Source of the DNA: Hirudo medicinalis
Taxonomy: Eukaryota; Annelida; Clitellata; Hirudinida; Hirudinidae
Direction of reading: 5' to 3'
Assembly (NCBI GenBank): GCA_011800805.1
Contig: MPNW01000012.1
Location: forward strand, 270,233-334,232
Length of the DNA stretch: 64,000 nucleotides
Shown here: in pieces, positions 24,620-44,389 of the stretch
Numbering within the stretch: the first letter of the stretch is position 1
How the letters are laid out: each line of letters starts with the position of its first letter
Notes under the pieces: model-generated
Told to the model about the DNA's origin: nothing
What the model saw: the letters and a program-made list of their open reading frames with translations, nothing else
The model's database searches: none
Program-made: the position numbers and the translations under genes

Positions 24620-25186
24620 ACTCAAACTCAATGATACCCTTTCCAACTTTTATGTGAATTATTGGTTATGGTGGTTATTTGGAGCATTTTTCAGCTCTGC
24701 ATTTTGTCAATTAGGTGGTGGTTGATGGTCATTATAGTCACATTGATTTAGCCCACATACTCCTGCACCTTTCATTTTCTAATTTATAGAATTCAAAAAA
24801 ATTATAAATTTTAACATGGAAAATAAATTCAAGAAAATTAGTGAAAGTATGTAAAATCATCTGATCCAAAAGGAAATTAATCAACTGACAGATTTTTTGG
24901 ATTATCATTTGTGACACAAGCTACTTTAGGAACCCATGATTTGACAAGATGACAACACAAGTCAGAATGAAACACACTCTAGCCAGTTTGGCAGTTGTAA
25001 ACCCACGATGTGATATCTTTTAAGCTACAAAATCATATTGTTTCATGCAAGTACAATGCAATGAGATAAGAACCTTCTGCTGGCAACTGTTACAGACACA
25101 AAATGCTACCCCCCCAGAAGGATTTCGTGCTTACAATTATGTATGCGTTGCCATTGTAAATGAAACGCTATTAACCATATCACATA

Positions 25187-25362
25187 TGTAGTTCATTTGT
25201 ATAGCGCCATATGCATGGTGTCAGAGGCGCTTCTTGTTAACCATTTATATTCGCTCATGCCCAAGGGCGCTTGTGGCAGTGCAGGCTGGGTTTCGAACAC
25301 GAAACGACTGTTGCCATTACCGCCGCATGCAGGAAAGCAGTCCATTCGGCCAACCTGCACGA
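25187..25362 (-). mobile_element. tRNA-derived SINE, copy B
   Basis: Reverse-complement copy of the family at 4718 and 28811: GGCAGTGCAGGCTGGGTTTC, CGAACACGAAACGACTGTTG and the GCGCCATATGCAT motif near its left edge. It sits between two convergent genes. Confidence 0.85.
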
Positions 25363-25566
25363 CCAAGAGCAAGTTGATGCCCTTAAAACAAATACAGAAC
25401 TTGGAATGGTTTTAATGGTGGTCAACAAATTCAAGTCCACTCCATATTTTGTAATTTAATGTTAGATCTGCTAACTGCAGCCATGCAAACACCAATAAAT
25501 AAAAACATGTATTGTCAAGAAAGACAAATAAACGTTACATTGACATAGTGAGGAATCTCAAACTTG

Positions 25567-25572
25567 TTTATT
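25567..25572 (-). terminator. Probable polyadenylation signal of PDPK1
   Basis: TTTATT on plus (AATAAA on minus), about 62 bases past the PDPK1 stop. Confidence 0.5.
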
Positions 25573-25633
25573 CAACTACCTAGACTGTCTTTAGTTATTC
25601 CTCAACAAGACCAATGATTGCATACGAGCAGGT

Positions 25634-28600
25634 TTAACTACTGTCAAAATAATGCCTAGAAACATCTTCAATCTGAGCACACCACTTGAGAGCATTTCCC
25701 TCTGGGTCTTCCAGGAAATAGATTCTGTTTGGCTGCGGAGCAACATTAACGGATAACAAGTCAAATGATTTCGTGCAAGAATAATACTCAGGTTTCATTA
25801 TGATGATACCAAACACTCACTGTATGAATATGAAAGACTCGGAAATCTTTTGCCTCTGGTTTTAAATCTCTTGACCTGCAAAATAAGAGGTTCCATTTTC
25901 CATTAATGCTCTCATCATCTGTAGTTCCCATCAGGAGCATTTTATGTTCATTACACTGAATGGAATGCTTATTGATTAGTAATGTGAAGTAATACCATGG
26001 AACTTCTCCTTTCAAGATGAGATTTGCAGGATCAACGTAAAAAAGACGAGGTCCCTCGGTCAATAAAAACATGCGCCTTCTCGGAATCAAACCCTGGCAA
26101 AAGAATGAGATCTTCACTTGGAAATAGTGACAACATAGAATAAAGAATGAAAGCCATGTGCATGAATTATTATGCAATGTAATGAGACCTTCTTCTTGTA
26201 GAGGTAACCCTGTTTAATGATAAGATTGCCTTCCACAAATTTGTGGTAAATGTTGCTTGCTGACTGCTTCTTCACAAGTTCATTCCTCTCTTCTTTGGTG
26301 AACCTATGATAAATTTAATGCTAAAAATTATCAAAATTTTAAAATTAAAGTGCTCACAAAATCACAGACAAATTGAAACAGGTTATGAAACCATCACTTA
26401 ATTACCATTTAGTGCCAGGCCTCCTAAGTGAGTCTCTCCTCATGAAATCAATGTTCAGATCACTCGGTTGAGAGATGGGTACTGCATCTTTCAAGTCAAG
26501 GGATTTTGTCATGACCTTAATAATGTATTTGTTAAGTCAGTTGCAAACAAACATTGATTTGGCAAGCTATCATGTGAAAATAGGTTGAAAGAAAAATTCT
26601 CTTGCATCATAGTAAAATTACATTAATGTCAAATAAAATGATGAAAGTTTATCTAAGACTTATCAATATGTGATAGATTTGAGAAACTGCTGGGTAAATA
26701 ATCATACGAATGAACCAGGTGCCCTTAGGCGTCGGGTGGATTTACCGTGATTGGGTTTGTTGGTGATTCTTTCTTTGGCTGTCCTGACAATGGTTTCAGT
26801 GGGGGACACTGCTTTTCCAATGAGTCCCATGTTGTGGATGAGAAGAAAGAGTGAGATCTGAGAGATTCATAGCCACCCATTTCTCTGCATCCAAGCCTTT
26901 TGTTTGGTTGCAAAACCTGAGATCCACAAATAAATGAGCATGGAAATGCAAGAAATATCTACAAACCAGGATACAAACCAGCAAATTCCTAATGAGGTCC
27001 TTGGAAGCATCATCAAGGTCTGGAGGAAGATCGTAGTCAAGTTTTATGATTTTGTTAAAAATCTGGTACTCATTGCTGTGAATGTAAAACAAAATATGCA
27101 TTATCAATGCAATGATTAACATGCATTTAGTGTCATTATTATTATTATTATTATAACCAAACAATTATTTAAAATAACCTTCCTGTGAAGGGGTGATTTC
27201 CAGTCAAGAACTGATAAATAATGCAGCCAAGAGCCCAAAGATCAGAACTGAAATGTGATCACACTCATAAGTGGAGCCATGTTTCAAATCAAGTTCTTAA
27301 ATTTAACTAATGGGTAATAAGATGTTCATGACCATTAAACACCCGTGATTTGTTGATCACATTCTCTTGAGAATGACATTTATCAAGTTAAAACTTCTGC
27401 CCAGTAGCTTGAAGCATATCAACATTTATCACAATTTTAAAAATTAATTTATATTCCACAAAAAATAACTGAATTGCAGTCAGTCACATGACATCATCGA
27501 CTGACTCAAAATGCAAAAAGTAGTTTCCGTCCAAATTGCCATGTTGTCAACGTGCAATGACATGTAACCACATTCAAAATATTTAAAATAAAAAATAATA
27601 TTTGACATATAATTTTTCAAACCCGAAGCACGAGTAGTTGCTGTTGAGAACTTCAGGAGAAACGTATTGAGCGGTTCCAACGAATGAATGCCTCCGTGAG
27701 GTCTTACGTTGGTCGACATCACCGGGGACCGGTTCTAAAAAGTTCCACAACTTATTGACTCCCATGGTTTTCATTGCTGCCCCAATAAACTCATCAACAA
27801 CCTGAACAATTTATTTCTTCAGGTGTCAAGATCTTTGCAGAACCAAAATCGGTGATTTGGATGTGCATGTTTGCATCCAAAAGTATGTTTTCAGGCTTCA
27901 TATCCCTGTACAAATGTTCATTATTTGAAGTATTTCAAGAATATCATAGCCAAAAGCGACCATTCTCACCTGTGTATGATGTTGAGGGAGTGGAGGTACT
28001 CCAAGGCTGTAATAATCTCTGCAGAATAAAATGTTGCACATTCCAAATCAAACTTTCCAAAGTGTTTTATGTGGTCGAGCAATTCTCCATTGCAGGCATA
28101 ACTTAAGCCAAAATCTGCAACAAAAGATGAACGAAACAAATTCAGTCGTAGTTCAGCCGAGCGAATGAATGCGGTCGTCCAGCTGCATACATAATTTGTC
28201 CTCATCTTGGAAAGTAAAGTGAAGTTTGATGAAGAATGGATGGTCCAACTTCAACAGGACTTCCTTCTCACGATGTACATACTTCTGCTTCTTCTCTCTC
28301 AAAATCTGTCTTTTCACCAAAACTTTGACTGGAAAGATCAAAATATAACTTAATTAACTAATTGTTCGACTTAATTTGTAACAATGCATTTGTTTAAATA
28401 AAAGTAAACCTGCCAAAGGCAGATGACTCACATAAAAAATTTGAAGAAAGCGCTATTGTTAAACTATTAAACTGTCACTACAAAGAAGTTTGTTGAATAA
28501 CAAACCAAGTTAAGGGGAAACCATCGAGAAGTCCCAGCTTAGCAAGAAATACAGGTGGATTCAACAAAGATTTATTAAAGTCATATCACTAAATTATTTC

Positions 28601-29173
28601 CTGGTTCTATTGTGTCTATAAATGTCTTAAACATTAAATTCAATAAATGCAATAGAATGAAATCCTCTCCAAATAAAAATGTATTGTGAAATAAATATGC
28701 AATATTAACCACACTAGACTCACTTGCATATTCTAGATTTGTACTGATTTCTTTAGCCAGAAAAACCTGCAATAATTAATAACAACTGTAACATTAGTTA
28801 TTCATTAATTGGCGTGCGGGTTAGCCGAACGGGTTACGTTCCTGCATACGGCGATAATGGCAACGGTCGTAATGTGTCGTGTTCGAAACCCAGCCTGCAC
28901 TGCCGCAAGCTCACTCGGAAGGAGCGCTATATAAAAGGTTAACAAAAAGTTCCTCCGATGCTATGCATATAGCGCTATATAAATGAACTACATTTACATT
29001 GCTGAATCACAACAAGTGATCGATGAGACTAATAGTTAACCCAATTAATTTAGATTCTAATTCATCAATAATACCCTCGATCAAGAACCTACCTCGGAGA
29101 AAGAACCCTCGCCTATGCATTTACCAAATCTAAAGTCCGATGTTTTTTTCTTCAATTGACCTTGTAAGGACAT
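25634..29173 (-). CDS. PDPK1: 3-phosphoinositide-dependent protein kinase 1
   Basis: Fourteen exons, read on minus: 29173-29093, 28766-28724, 28328-28191, 28114-27970, 27905-27802, 27734-27632, 27247-27179, 27075-26979, 26916-26746, 26515-26406, 26303-26189, 26093-25996, 25875-25821, 25732-25634; 475 residues. Glycine loop [12 protein letters not shown] lysine K43, alpha-C Glu62, HRD at 135-137, DFG at 155-157, and the activation-loop [16 protein letters not shown], where S187 corresponds to human Ser241. After the kinase come [18 protein letters not shown] and a C-terminal PH domain ([18 protein letters not shown], then [15 protein letters not shown]). It is the master AGC kinase, phosphorylating AKT, S6K and others at the membrane after PI3K activation. 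It is shorter than human PDPK1 (556) mainly at the N-terminus; an upstream exon cannot be excluded. One intron is only 67 bp. Confidence 0.96.
28811..28998 (+). mobile_element. tRNA-derived SINE, copy D, in PDPK1 intron 1
   Basis: Full-length-looking copy: GGGTTAGCCGAACGGGTTAC (A-box region), GTGTCGTGTTCGAAACCC (B box), then GGAGCGCTATATAAAAGG and a second GCGCTATATAAATG near the end. It is opposite in orientation to the host gene. Confidence 0.88.
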
Positions 29174-32036
29174 TTTAGAAGGTACTGAATCAAATCAAAT
29201 CATTCATTAACATTTATATTAAAATCCACTTTAACTCAACACCAACAAATCAGTGATAATGTCAAAGTAAAAAAAGGAGGTGACAATCAAAGAAGCAGAA
29301 ACACCACAACAAATATTCTTTAGAATCAAAATAGCAGATTTTTTGAAATGTCAATCAAGATGTTGAGTGATTTATGAGAACATTCTAGCTCTTAAATCTT
29401 CACAGTATAGACATGCTGATGAAATATTTCAAAACCAAATATCCCTTTAAAGCAGCATTCAATGTTAATTCTCAAATTTTGTTACTTCACTATTTTACCA
29501 TATTGATTTTCTTGTAAATAGTTTTAATGAAATTAAAAAGAATTAGTTTCCATTTTGTGTCTTTAGCAGCTCGCGTTGGCAATAGCAATCCATCAAAAAC
29601 AAACGAAAGTATATTTGTGAAGTCCAAAATTCTGAAACTTCATAATGCATAACTTTCTCCACAGCCTCATAACGTTTAATGGCAATGGTGAAAGTAGGCC
29701 TAAGCAAAATAAGGATCTCAGAAAAATCTTTTAATGAAATGAAATGCTTGAATGGAAGCTGAATTTCCATAAACCATTCATCAATTTACCTTCGAGAGTC
29801 TGGCTTCGATGGATTTGAACAGCTTCAATGTTCTATTAACATATTTAAGAAACTATTTGGAAAATTCACATATACGCGCTGAATATCACTCAAAGAGTCC
29901 AAAAACGCTCAAAACGTACATATCGACTTCATAACCGTCGCGGAAACAACGAATCGTGTTTACGATTTAAGACTTATTTCCTTAAGAATGGATTATGATA
30001 ACCACAAAACAAAAACAGAATAGTCTGATAATTTCAAATTGCACTTAAGTCATCTTGATGTTCTTTGACTGCAATTTAAGATATAATTTCGCCGAATTAC
30101 ACAACTTTATTTTTGAATGGTTGAAGTGGCGGTGTGGGCCCCAAAGATAATCCCGAATGAAATGTCGTCCTGTCTTTTAATTAGACTTGCCCACCAACTC
30201 TTTAGAATTGATCTTAAATTACTAGATGAAACTCTGAGTAAATCCGTAAACGGAAAAATCCGTAGTTTCTTTTGAGCAGGGTAACGATGTTCACAATATA
30301 AAAAAAAGGAAACTATACCAGTAACGTCCCAACATACTCTATTGCAACGGATTAATTTTGTCCACAGTTAATGGAGGGACAAATTTTTTTCATGCCTTGT
30401 GACCAGGTTTTCTTTCAGGCATACCTTGGGGGAGTGGGCGTTTCCTTTTATTGAACTGACAAATTGTTTGATTTCAAAGTGGTATTTGTTACAAAAAAAT
30501 CCCCCCCCCCCAAACTCCTGAAATGCCCCACGAATCACATTGTCTGAAAGAAAGCCTACTTGTGACCAAGTGCCATCTTTTTGAAATCAGCATTTGTCAT
30601 TTATCGACATGGGATGCATGTCGCATCATACTGCCAGTTACTTGAATTGTCCCAGTTTCTTGGAATCTGGTATGAAGGATGTTCAACACGTAAACAATGT
30701 TCCATTATCTTGTGTCCAGGCTTGTTCTTAACGTAATTAATTACGTTCAATACTCGAAACAAACTATTCGAGCAGAGTTACAGTCAGTTCGCATACAACA
30801 GGAGATAAAAAATAAAAGGTAAAAAGAGATAGAACTCGAAACTTCATATTAAACACAGAAGAATTAGAAAAGAAATAACTAAAAAATTCATTTAATTTAG
30901 TTATTTTAAGTTATAAAATATAGTTAAAATGCATTAGAAGACAGGTAAATTAAAAATAAGTACTTTAATCAATACTTTTAGTATAAGAGAAGAAGTTATT
31001 TGTCGTTGCAGTGTGTAGCGACAGCGGCATTGACGACGAAGACGCTACAAAGTTTATTTACAACAACGGCAACAATTCTTCGACTGACAACATAACTGAT
31101 GGAGTAGCAGCGTAGCGACGTAGCCGGAAGAGTTGGAGCGAGAAGGGAACAATGCCCTAACTTAGCTTCTTAAATAGCCAGACAGGACAAAGGAGGATGT
31201 CCACAAACAAAGGATGCGCGCCTGGTAAGTCATCGCTGATAGGGTTAGGGTCAGCACGTGATTATGATGGATGTGCGATCCTACAANCTTAGCTTCTTAA
31301 ATAGCCAGACAGGACAAAGGAGGATGTCCACAAACAAAGGATGCGCGCCTGGTAAGTCATCGCTGATAGGGTTAGGGTCAGCACGTGATTATGATGGATG
31401 TGCGATCCTACAAGTATCTATCTTCATGGGCTAGATCAAACCCTTTGAAGAGCCGCCAGTTCAACACCCTTGTTATTTTGGTTAAGACTCACGATAGAAG
31501 CATGGATTCGAACCCAATTGCGGGAGCACTGCCCTAATTATTTAAATGATGGACGTTAAATGTACACAACACGTCACTTTAGGAGAAAAATTTATAAAAT
31601 TTATTTTGCTGCGGTTAAGAATAGTGTTCCCAATTTGTGATATGTTGCAAATCAATATTAGAACTAAGAAAAATTAAAAATTAATTAAAAATCTCTGACT
31701 TTTGAGATAAGTGACTCTAAAGATTACGACATTTTAGATTTTTTTTTGAATTTAAAAGCGTATAAAACAAAATTTACCAGACATATTCGGATGAAACTTG
31801 GCATATATTTAGAAAATGGTAGTGTGGACAAAAAGACAAAATATTATTGATTAAGTAAATTTAGTTTTCAAAATATTTATTCTTAAAAATTAGAATTTTT
31901 ACAAAAACCTCACATTTTCTGAGTCACATTCCTCAAAAATCATGAATCACAAAATATTCGTTTTTAATTATTTAATAAGGTGTAACTTAACAAAAAAAAC
32001 TCACCAAAATTTATTGATCAATAGTTTTGATACATT
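29174..32036. other. Intergenic stretch upstream of PDPK1
   Basis: AT-rich sequence with no coding exon. It contains a homopolymer C run near 30503 and the LTR-like block with an N-flanked duplication at 31014-31413. A B-box-like GATTCGAACCC near 31506 (as GGGTTCGAATC on minus) is all that remains of a possible tRNA-derived element. Confidence 0.5.
31014..31413. mobile_element. Candidate solo LTR, with an assembly duplication inside
   Basis: A block of distinct, less AT-rich sequence that begins TGTAGCGACAGC and ends GATCCTACA, so its ends form the TG...CA type with a 5-bp inverted TGTAG/CTACA. Positions 31161-31286 are repeated exactly at 31288-31413 around a single N at 31287. Without that artefact the block is about 272 bp. 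I found no convincing target-site duplication, so the LTR call is tentative. Confidence 0.35.
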
Positions 32037-33360
32037 ACAGTGCTAGAAAAAAGGTTGCGACAGTCCTTATATTTTCAAATAACTTAAGTTTAAAACAGCG
32101 TACAAAGCTCAAATTTAGAAGAAATGTATAATATCCTTATAGAATATAGCTCGTAAGTTGTTATTCGTTTTGATTAAGAATTAAGCGTAAATTCTACAAA
32201 TAACCATTTTTTTGCATAGAAATATTATTACGACAGTCTTCAAACAAATGCATAAATTTCAGTGGTTTGGCAAAACATTTTTATTAAAACCAAATAAAAT
32301 AATATTTCAATAGGATGTTATCCTCCTTTCTTGAAAATAACATCTATTCACCTATTTGTCTTGGAAGAAATCAGTGTTTTGATGATGTCTTCATCCAGGT
32401 ATCTCCAGGTGCTCCAAATCGCTTCTTTCAAATCTTTTTCAGAGTCATATTGACGTCCACTGCCATAAACTGATCTTGAAAGAAGACCCCAGACATTTTC
32501 AATTGGATTCAAGTCGGGGGAACATGCAGGCCAATCCACAACTTGCATGTTGGACTCCTGGAAAAATGCTCTAGTTGCCTTCGAAACATGAATTGGAGCG
32601 TTATCTTGCTGAAATTCATGTTCTTTTGTTTCAACAAAAGGAAGGAGATGATCCTTGAGCATTTGGATGTNCATGAATTGGAGCGTTATCTTGCTGAAAT
32701 TCATGTTCTTTTGTTTCAACAAAAGGAAGGAGATGATCCTTGAGCATTTGGATGTATTTCTGAGAGTCCTGCCTTCCTTTCAAAGGCACCAACTCAGTCT
32801 TCCCAAATGCTAAAATTCCTCCCCAGACCATTACAGAACCTCCTCCATGTTTCCTGCTAAAAAAAAAAACATCTTTGTCTTTTCTGAGGTTATGCCAACA
32901 GTATTTATAACCATCTGGCCCATCTAGGTTGAATTTTTTCTCATCTGGGAAAAACACGTATTCCCACCTTTCATTATAATTGACCATCTCTTTGGCCCAT
33001 AGGAGTCGCTTTTCCTTGTGATGGCTTTTCAACGCTGGAGCTCGCTTTCTCATTTCGTACTTCAGCTGACCACTTGAATTAAGATAGTTGGAGATTGTCC
33101 TCACATGGACATCCAAATCCAACTTGTCATTTAGCTGCTTACAAGAATATTCTCCATATGAAGCCTCCCCGATGAGACGTCTCTGACTCAGTTTCGAGAG
33201 TTTTTTCGGTCTTTCTCTCACATACTTCATCCCATATGAATCTGGATCATCTAAAAAACATTTTATGACACATCTTGATCTATTCAATTCCTTAGCAATC
33301 TTTCTTATTGAATAGTTTGCCTTGTTGAAGGCCACAATTTGTTGTTGTTGTTGTTGTTGT
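32037..33360 (-). mobile_element. Tc1-like DD34E transposon, 5'-truncated, split by an assembly artefact
   Basis: The minus strand encodes a Tc1 transposase (33335-32348) with an N-terminal helix-turn-helix (SIRKIAKELNRS), DEKKFNLDGPDG (first Asp), QQDNAPIH (second Asp) and SPDLNPIENVWG (Glu), 34 residues after the second Asp. The right terminus TACAGTGCTAGAAAAAAGG at 32036 looks like a Tc1 end. A single N at 32671 lies between exact 84-bp copies (32587-32670 and 32672-32755). The extra 85 bp shift the frame; leaving them out makes one continuous frame of about 300 codons. On the 5' side the frame runs directly into an (AAC)n repeat (33338-33360) with no ATG or second terminal repeat, so the element is probably 5'-truncated. 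Confidence 0.85.
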
Positions 33361-33361
33361 T
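33338..33361. repeat. (TTG/AAC)n microsatellite
   Basis: Eight tandem TTG units directly at the 5' side of the Tc1 reading frame, marking the point where the element loses its start. Confidence 0.85.
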
Positions 33362-33806
33362 ATTAAGACAGGTAAGCTTTAATAAAACAATCAATTTAAT
33401 CATCCTTCTCATTAGCTCCTATTCCGTTGCCAGTTCGATGCCTGGCAGAAACCATTAACAACCTGGTCATAATCCGCGCAAGTTTCGAATAATAAAATTA
33501 TCTTTAATTCAAATGTTCTGTGCCAATGAATGTCTTCACTAAGTTCGTAATGGTAATAACCGCTCCTTTAAAAACACAAGTTTTGTTTAAACTTGCATCA
33601 ACAAAATCTGAAACAACTCATTTTAGTATATTGTCATGTCTCTAATTTGAAATTTGTAAGAATTTGTTCCGTGTAAAAATAAATTAGCGAAGGCTTATGT
33701 ATGTGGCTATTATTAGACGCATTACTCGTTCCCTTAAAATTATGGTTAAGCGACTTATCACGAAGCAAAAGCTGAACTTCTACAAGCAATAGCATGAAAA
33801 TTTAAT

Positions 33807-39688
<5,882 letters not shown>

Positions 39689-42600
39689 TTTGAAGAAAAG
39701 ACACAACTTTGTAGAAATGCAGACTTCAAACATGCATCGTACATTGTTGGCTCTGTAAGCATAACAATAATGACAATAAGTAACTACAGTGGCTAATTAT
39801 TTAAGACTATCATCGTATCGTAGCTAAACATTCTTCATGCAAAAATTAAAAATAGTCTATGGAATTTATAAAGCTATTCATGCTGTTTAACTTATATGAG
39901 AATTACATAAGCTATTTTGTTGCGAATGGCAAGAGGTCGGTATAGGAATCATAACTTGATCAAAATCGTTATATAAATTCAATATATAAAAATACTCTCT
40001 CATATTCGCTGATATGTTTGAAGAAAATTTAGAATGTAATTTCTTCAAAATACAGCGCACCAGAGATTTCAGTTGTTATCAGGAAGGATGAAACTTTCGC
40101 CCAACCTCCGAAACTATTCGTGGTAGAATATTGTAATTGTTTTGCAAGTCTCGTAAGTTAATGTCTCTCACGTTTGAACATTTTTGAAAAATTCTGGAGA
40201 TGAAATATTTGCATCATTGCCTCATACCCAGCTTATTCGAATGGATATTTGTAGCTAAGAAGATGAGAAGAAGAGAAAAACGTCGAAACACTTATCGCTT
40301 ATTTTAATTATGATTGGCCTCAACATTCGTTGTTCATAAGCATGAAAAACTATTTCGTTATCAACGTGCAAAAACAGAAACTTCAACAACAAAATGGGCT
40401 GAAAATAAGTATTTTAAAAAAATTTACAAAAAAATTGTATAACCCGAGTTTATATATTTGGAATTGTTATCACTATCATAATCTCAAAATGAAACATAGT
40501 TGATCTTTCATCATTGTCAGGGTTGGGCAACAGCACTGGCGCAGAGGCTTGTGGGTCTCAACCATCACACTGCACCGGAGCCTCCACCTGGGTAGATCGG
40601 CGCTTTCTGACGGTATAAAAATAGTTTCCATTTCCACTTATTTTTCTCCAAAAGTGGCAAGAAATTAAAATTTCCTCATCACTCTACAGATGACTAAAGA
40701 AAGTAAAATGTTTTTTTTATTGATGTCCATTTTCTTGTCATTTGCAACCTCATTAAAATATTAATAATTAATTATTTTATTATTTGTTAAATACTTATTT
40801 TAGTGCATATTGGTTACTTTGGGCCTCCATTGGTATTATTCATTGGTCATTGGTCATTCATCATTACAGTCGCCACACCCACATTTTTATCGAACAAGAT
40901 TTGATTGGTCATGACATATCAAAGATGAGCCAGCTATTTGATAATCAACTTTTTTAATTTCACGGATGAAAGTGAGGCACATAAAAATGAGGCAACATTT
41001 AAGCAACAATCACGGTTTCTGCGAGGTAAAATAAGACTATTTGAATCAAGTTAGATTTCATTTGAAAAATGAAGGCAGTTTCTAAAACGTTGTTGAAAAC
41101 TTTTTAGCTGCTGAATGAGGAGTCGCTAACGTTTTAAAATTTTATTTGATTATGATGATTTGTGCGATAGATAGATTGATAGATAAAAAAAAACCAGAAT
41201 CATGTGTCATTGATTACTGTTATAAGCAATTAATTGCCATATCCTTATTTAAGCATATTAGCAATTAATTATCAAATCCATCATTAATCGAAATATCAAA
41301 CGCATCAAAAGCATAGAAAGGCATTTAAAGCATTCTTATTTTCAAAAATCGGAAGTCCTTCAGGGAGGGAACGTGTCCCGAAAAGAACTGAGATCTACAG
41401 GAGGTGTTTGACAGCTTCTCACGTCATATGGTTTGGAGCTGAATTTAATCCACGGGAGACCAAACACCTTCCTGGAAGCAATCCACATCTCCAGCTGGAA
41501 ACCTTCAGACGACTTCAGAGATCTTCAGACGACAAGAGATCTATAAATAGCTTTCTAGAATGCTTTCAATTTTCCTCGAGGTAAAATTACCTGATTTGTC
41601 AATTGCGCAACATTCTTTTTTGTTACTTTTGATCAAACGTCCTACCCTGTTTTGAAATTGTTAAATATAACTCGATAATGAATGATATATATGGCATGTA
41701 AGACTTATTAGGTACAAATTGTTATCTTGTTATATAAGACTTATTAGGCACAAATTGTTATCACCTTGAAAATATGAACCAAAGATGATGTAGTTCCACA
41801 TTCCAACCTTCGCAGGGCTCCAAGTTGTCACGGACTGAATTAATCAAGGAAGAGGATATAGTCTCAGGAAAGTGACACACGATCAATTACAAGCATTCTC
41901 CGTTTCGTTGCAAGTTTTGAAACCGTCAATAAATGGCTCGCATATCCTGCCAGGGAAAATCTTTGAAGCCACTCTCGTTGATCACCAGCTGCGAGTCAAC
42001 ATTTTGCAGAGTGCATCAATTTGCAAACGATCATTTGGACTGAGCAGATGCAGCGAATTCATTAACATTTGTCCTCTTGCTTCTTTGGCTTTGATGGAAT
42101 CAAATCTTAAACAAAGCAAAATCGAAATCAAAAATAAAGCAAATAGTTTGCAATTATAAAATATGCAGTGTTGTGTGAAAATGCTGCCATTATTTAATAA
42201 TTTATATAATTTATTATAAAAGTTAAATATTATGCAGTTAATTATGATATTTGATTTAAGAAATTAACCTAAAAGAGACTTTCAAACCAAAAATATTATC
42301 TTCTTAATCAAATCTTTCAAGTGGAATATCATTGAGGACATCATATCAATGTTTTCATGGAGACATGTACCGGTCTTGTTCCCGCCTTTGGGGCTGGCGA
42401 AACAATATGAATGGGATGTGGTTCCTTACGATGTGAGCTCTCTTTATAAAGTATCCATGCAATTACGACCACTTTAACTGATTTAATATGAGATTTCAAA
42501 ACCGGAAAACATTTTTTCAATTAAAGATTTTTAATAGATACCGCTTCTACTTCTACCGCTTCAAGACATTTAAGCTTCTGAAACTTAGATTTTACTGTAA

Positions 42601-42918
42601 TTATAATAAGTAATACATATCTTGCTAGTTTCAACATTTCTCGGTGAACAATTTTTAGAAATAAAGTAAATTTGTTTAAATCATTTGATTTTATTGCTTA
42701 AATATCATCAATTGCACAAAATGCCACAGATACATTTACAAGATGTCTTATGGAGGCTTTTAAATTTTCACGTGATGTTAGTTGACATTTAAAAATCATC
42801 GGATCAGAAAAGCAAAATTAATCATAATTAAAAATTTATAAATATTTATTTACAAATATAAAACAGAATATTAAATAAATTGTTAACGTTTCAATTAATT
42901 CAGTCTTAAAGAAATCTG
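39689..42918. other. Gene-free stretch between the DED-kinase and OVOL
   Basis: Upstream region of the DED-kinase, mostly AT-rich unique sequence. At about 40520-40615 and 41350-41560 the composition is less AT-rich, without coding signs. The open frame at 41872-42159 (95 residues) has no recognisable domain or splice partners. A segment containing AAGACTTATTAGG and AAATTGTTATC is directly repeated at about 41700-41762. Confidence 0.45.

Positions 42919-44389
<1,471 letters not shown>

Larger units (their letters stand above)
24620..25633. other. Convergent spacer between ARL6IP1 and PDPK1
   Basis: Carries the 3' UTRs of both genes, the minus-strand SINE at 25187-25362 and AATAAA-type signals for each side (near 24821 on plus; TTTATT at 25567 for minus). 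No coding exon seen. Confidence 0.55.

Noticed and set aside
31495..31535. tRNA or SINE at a GGGTTCGAATCC site on minus
   Set aside because: Only a B-box-like half is visible, and it does not match the SINE family of this window.
41872..42159. 95-residue open frame as a gene
   Set aside because: Low-information sequence without a recognisable motif, and no conserved neighbour exon in frame.
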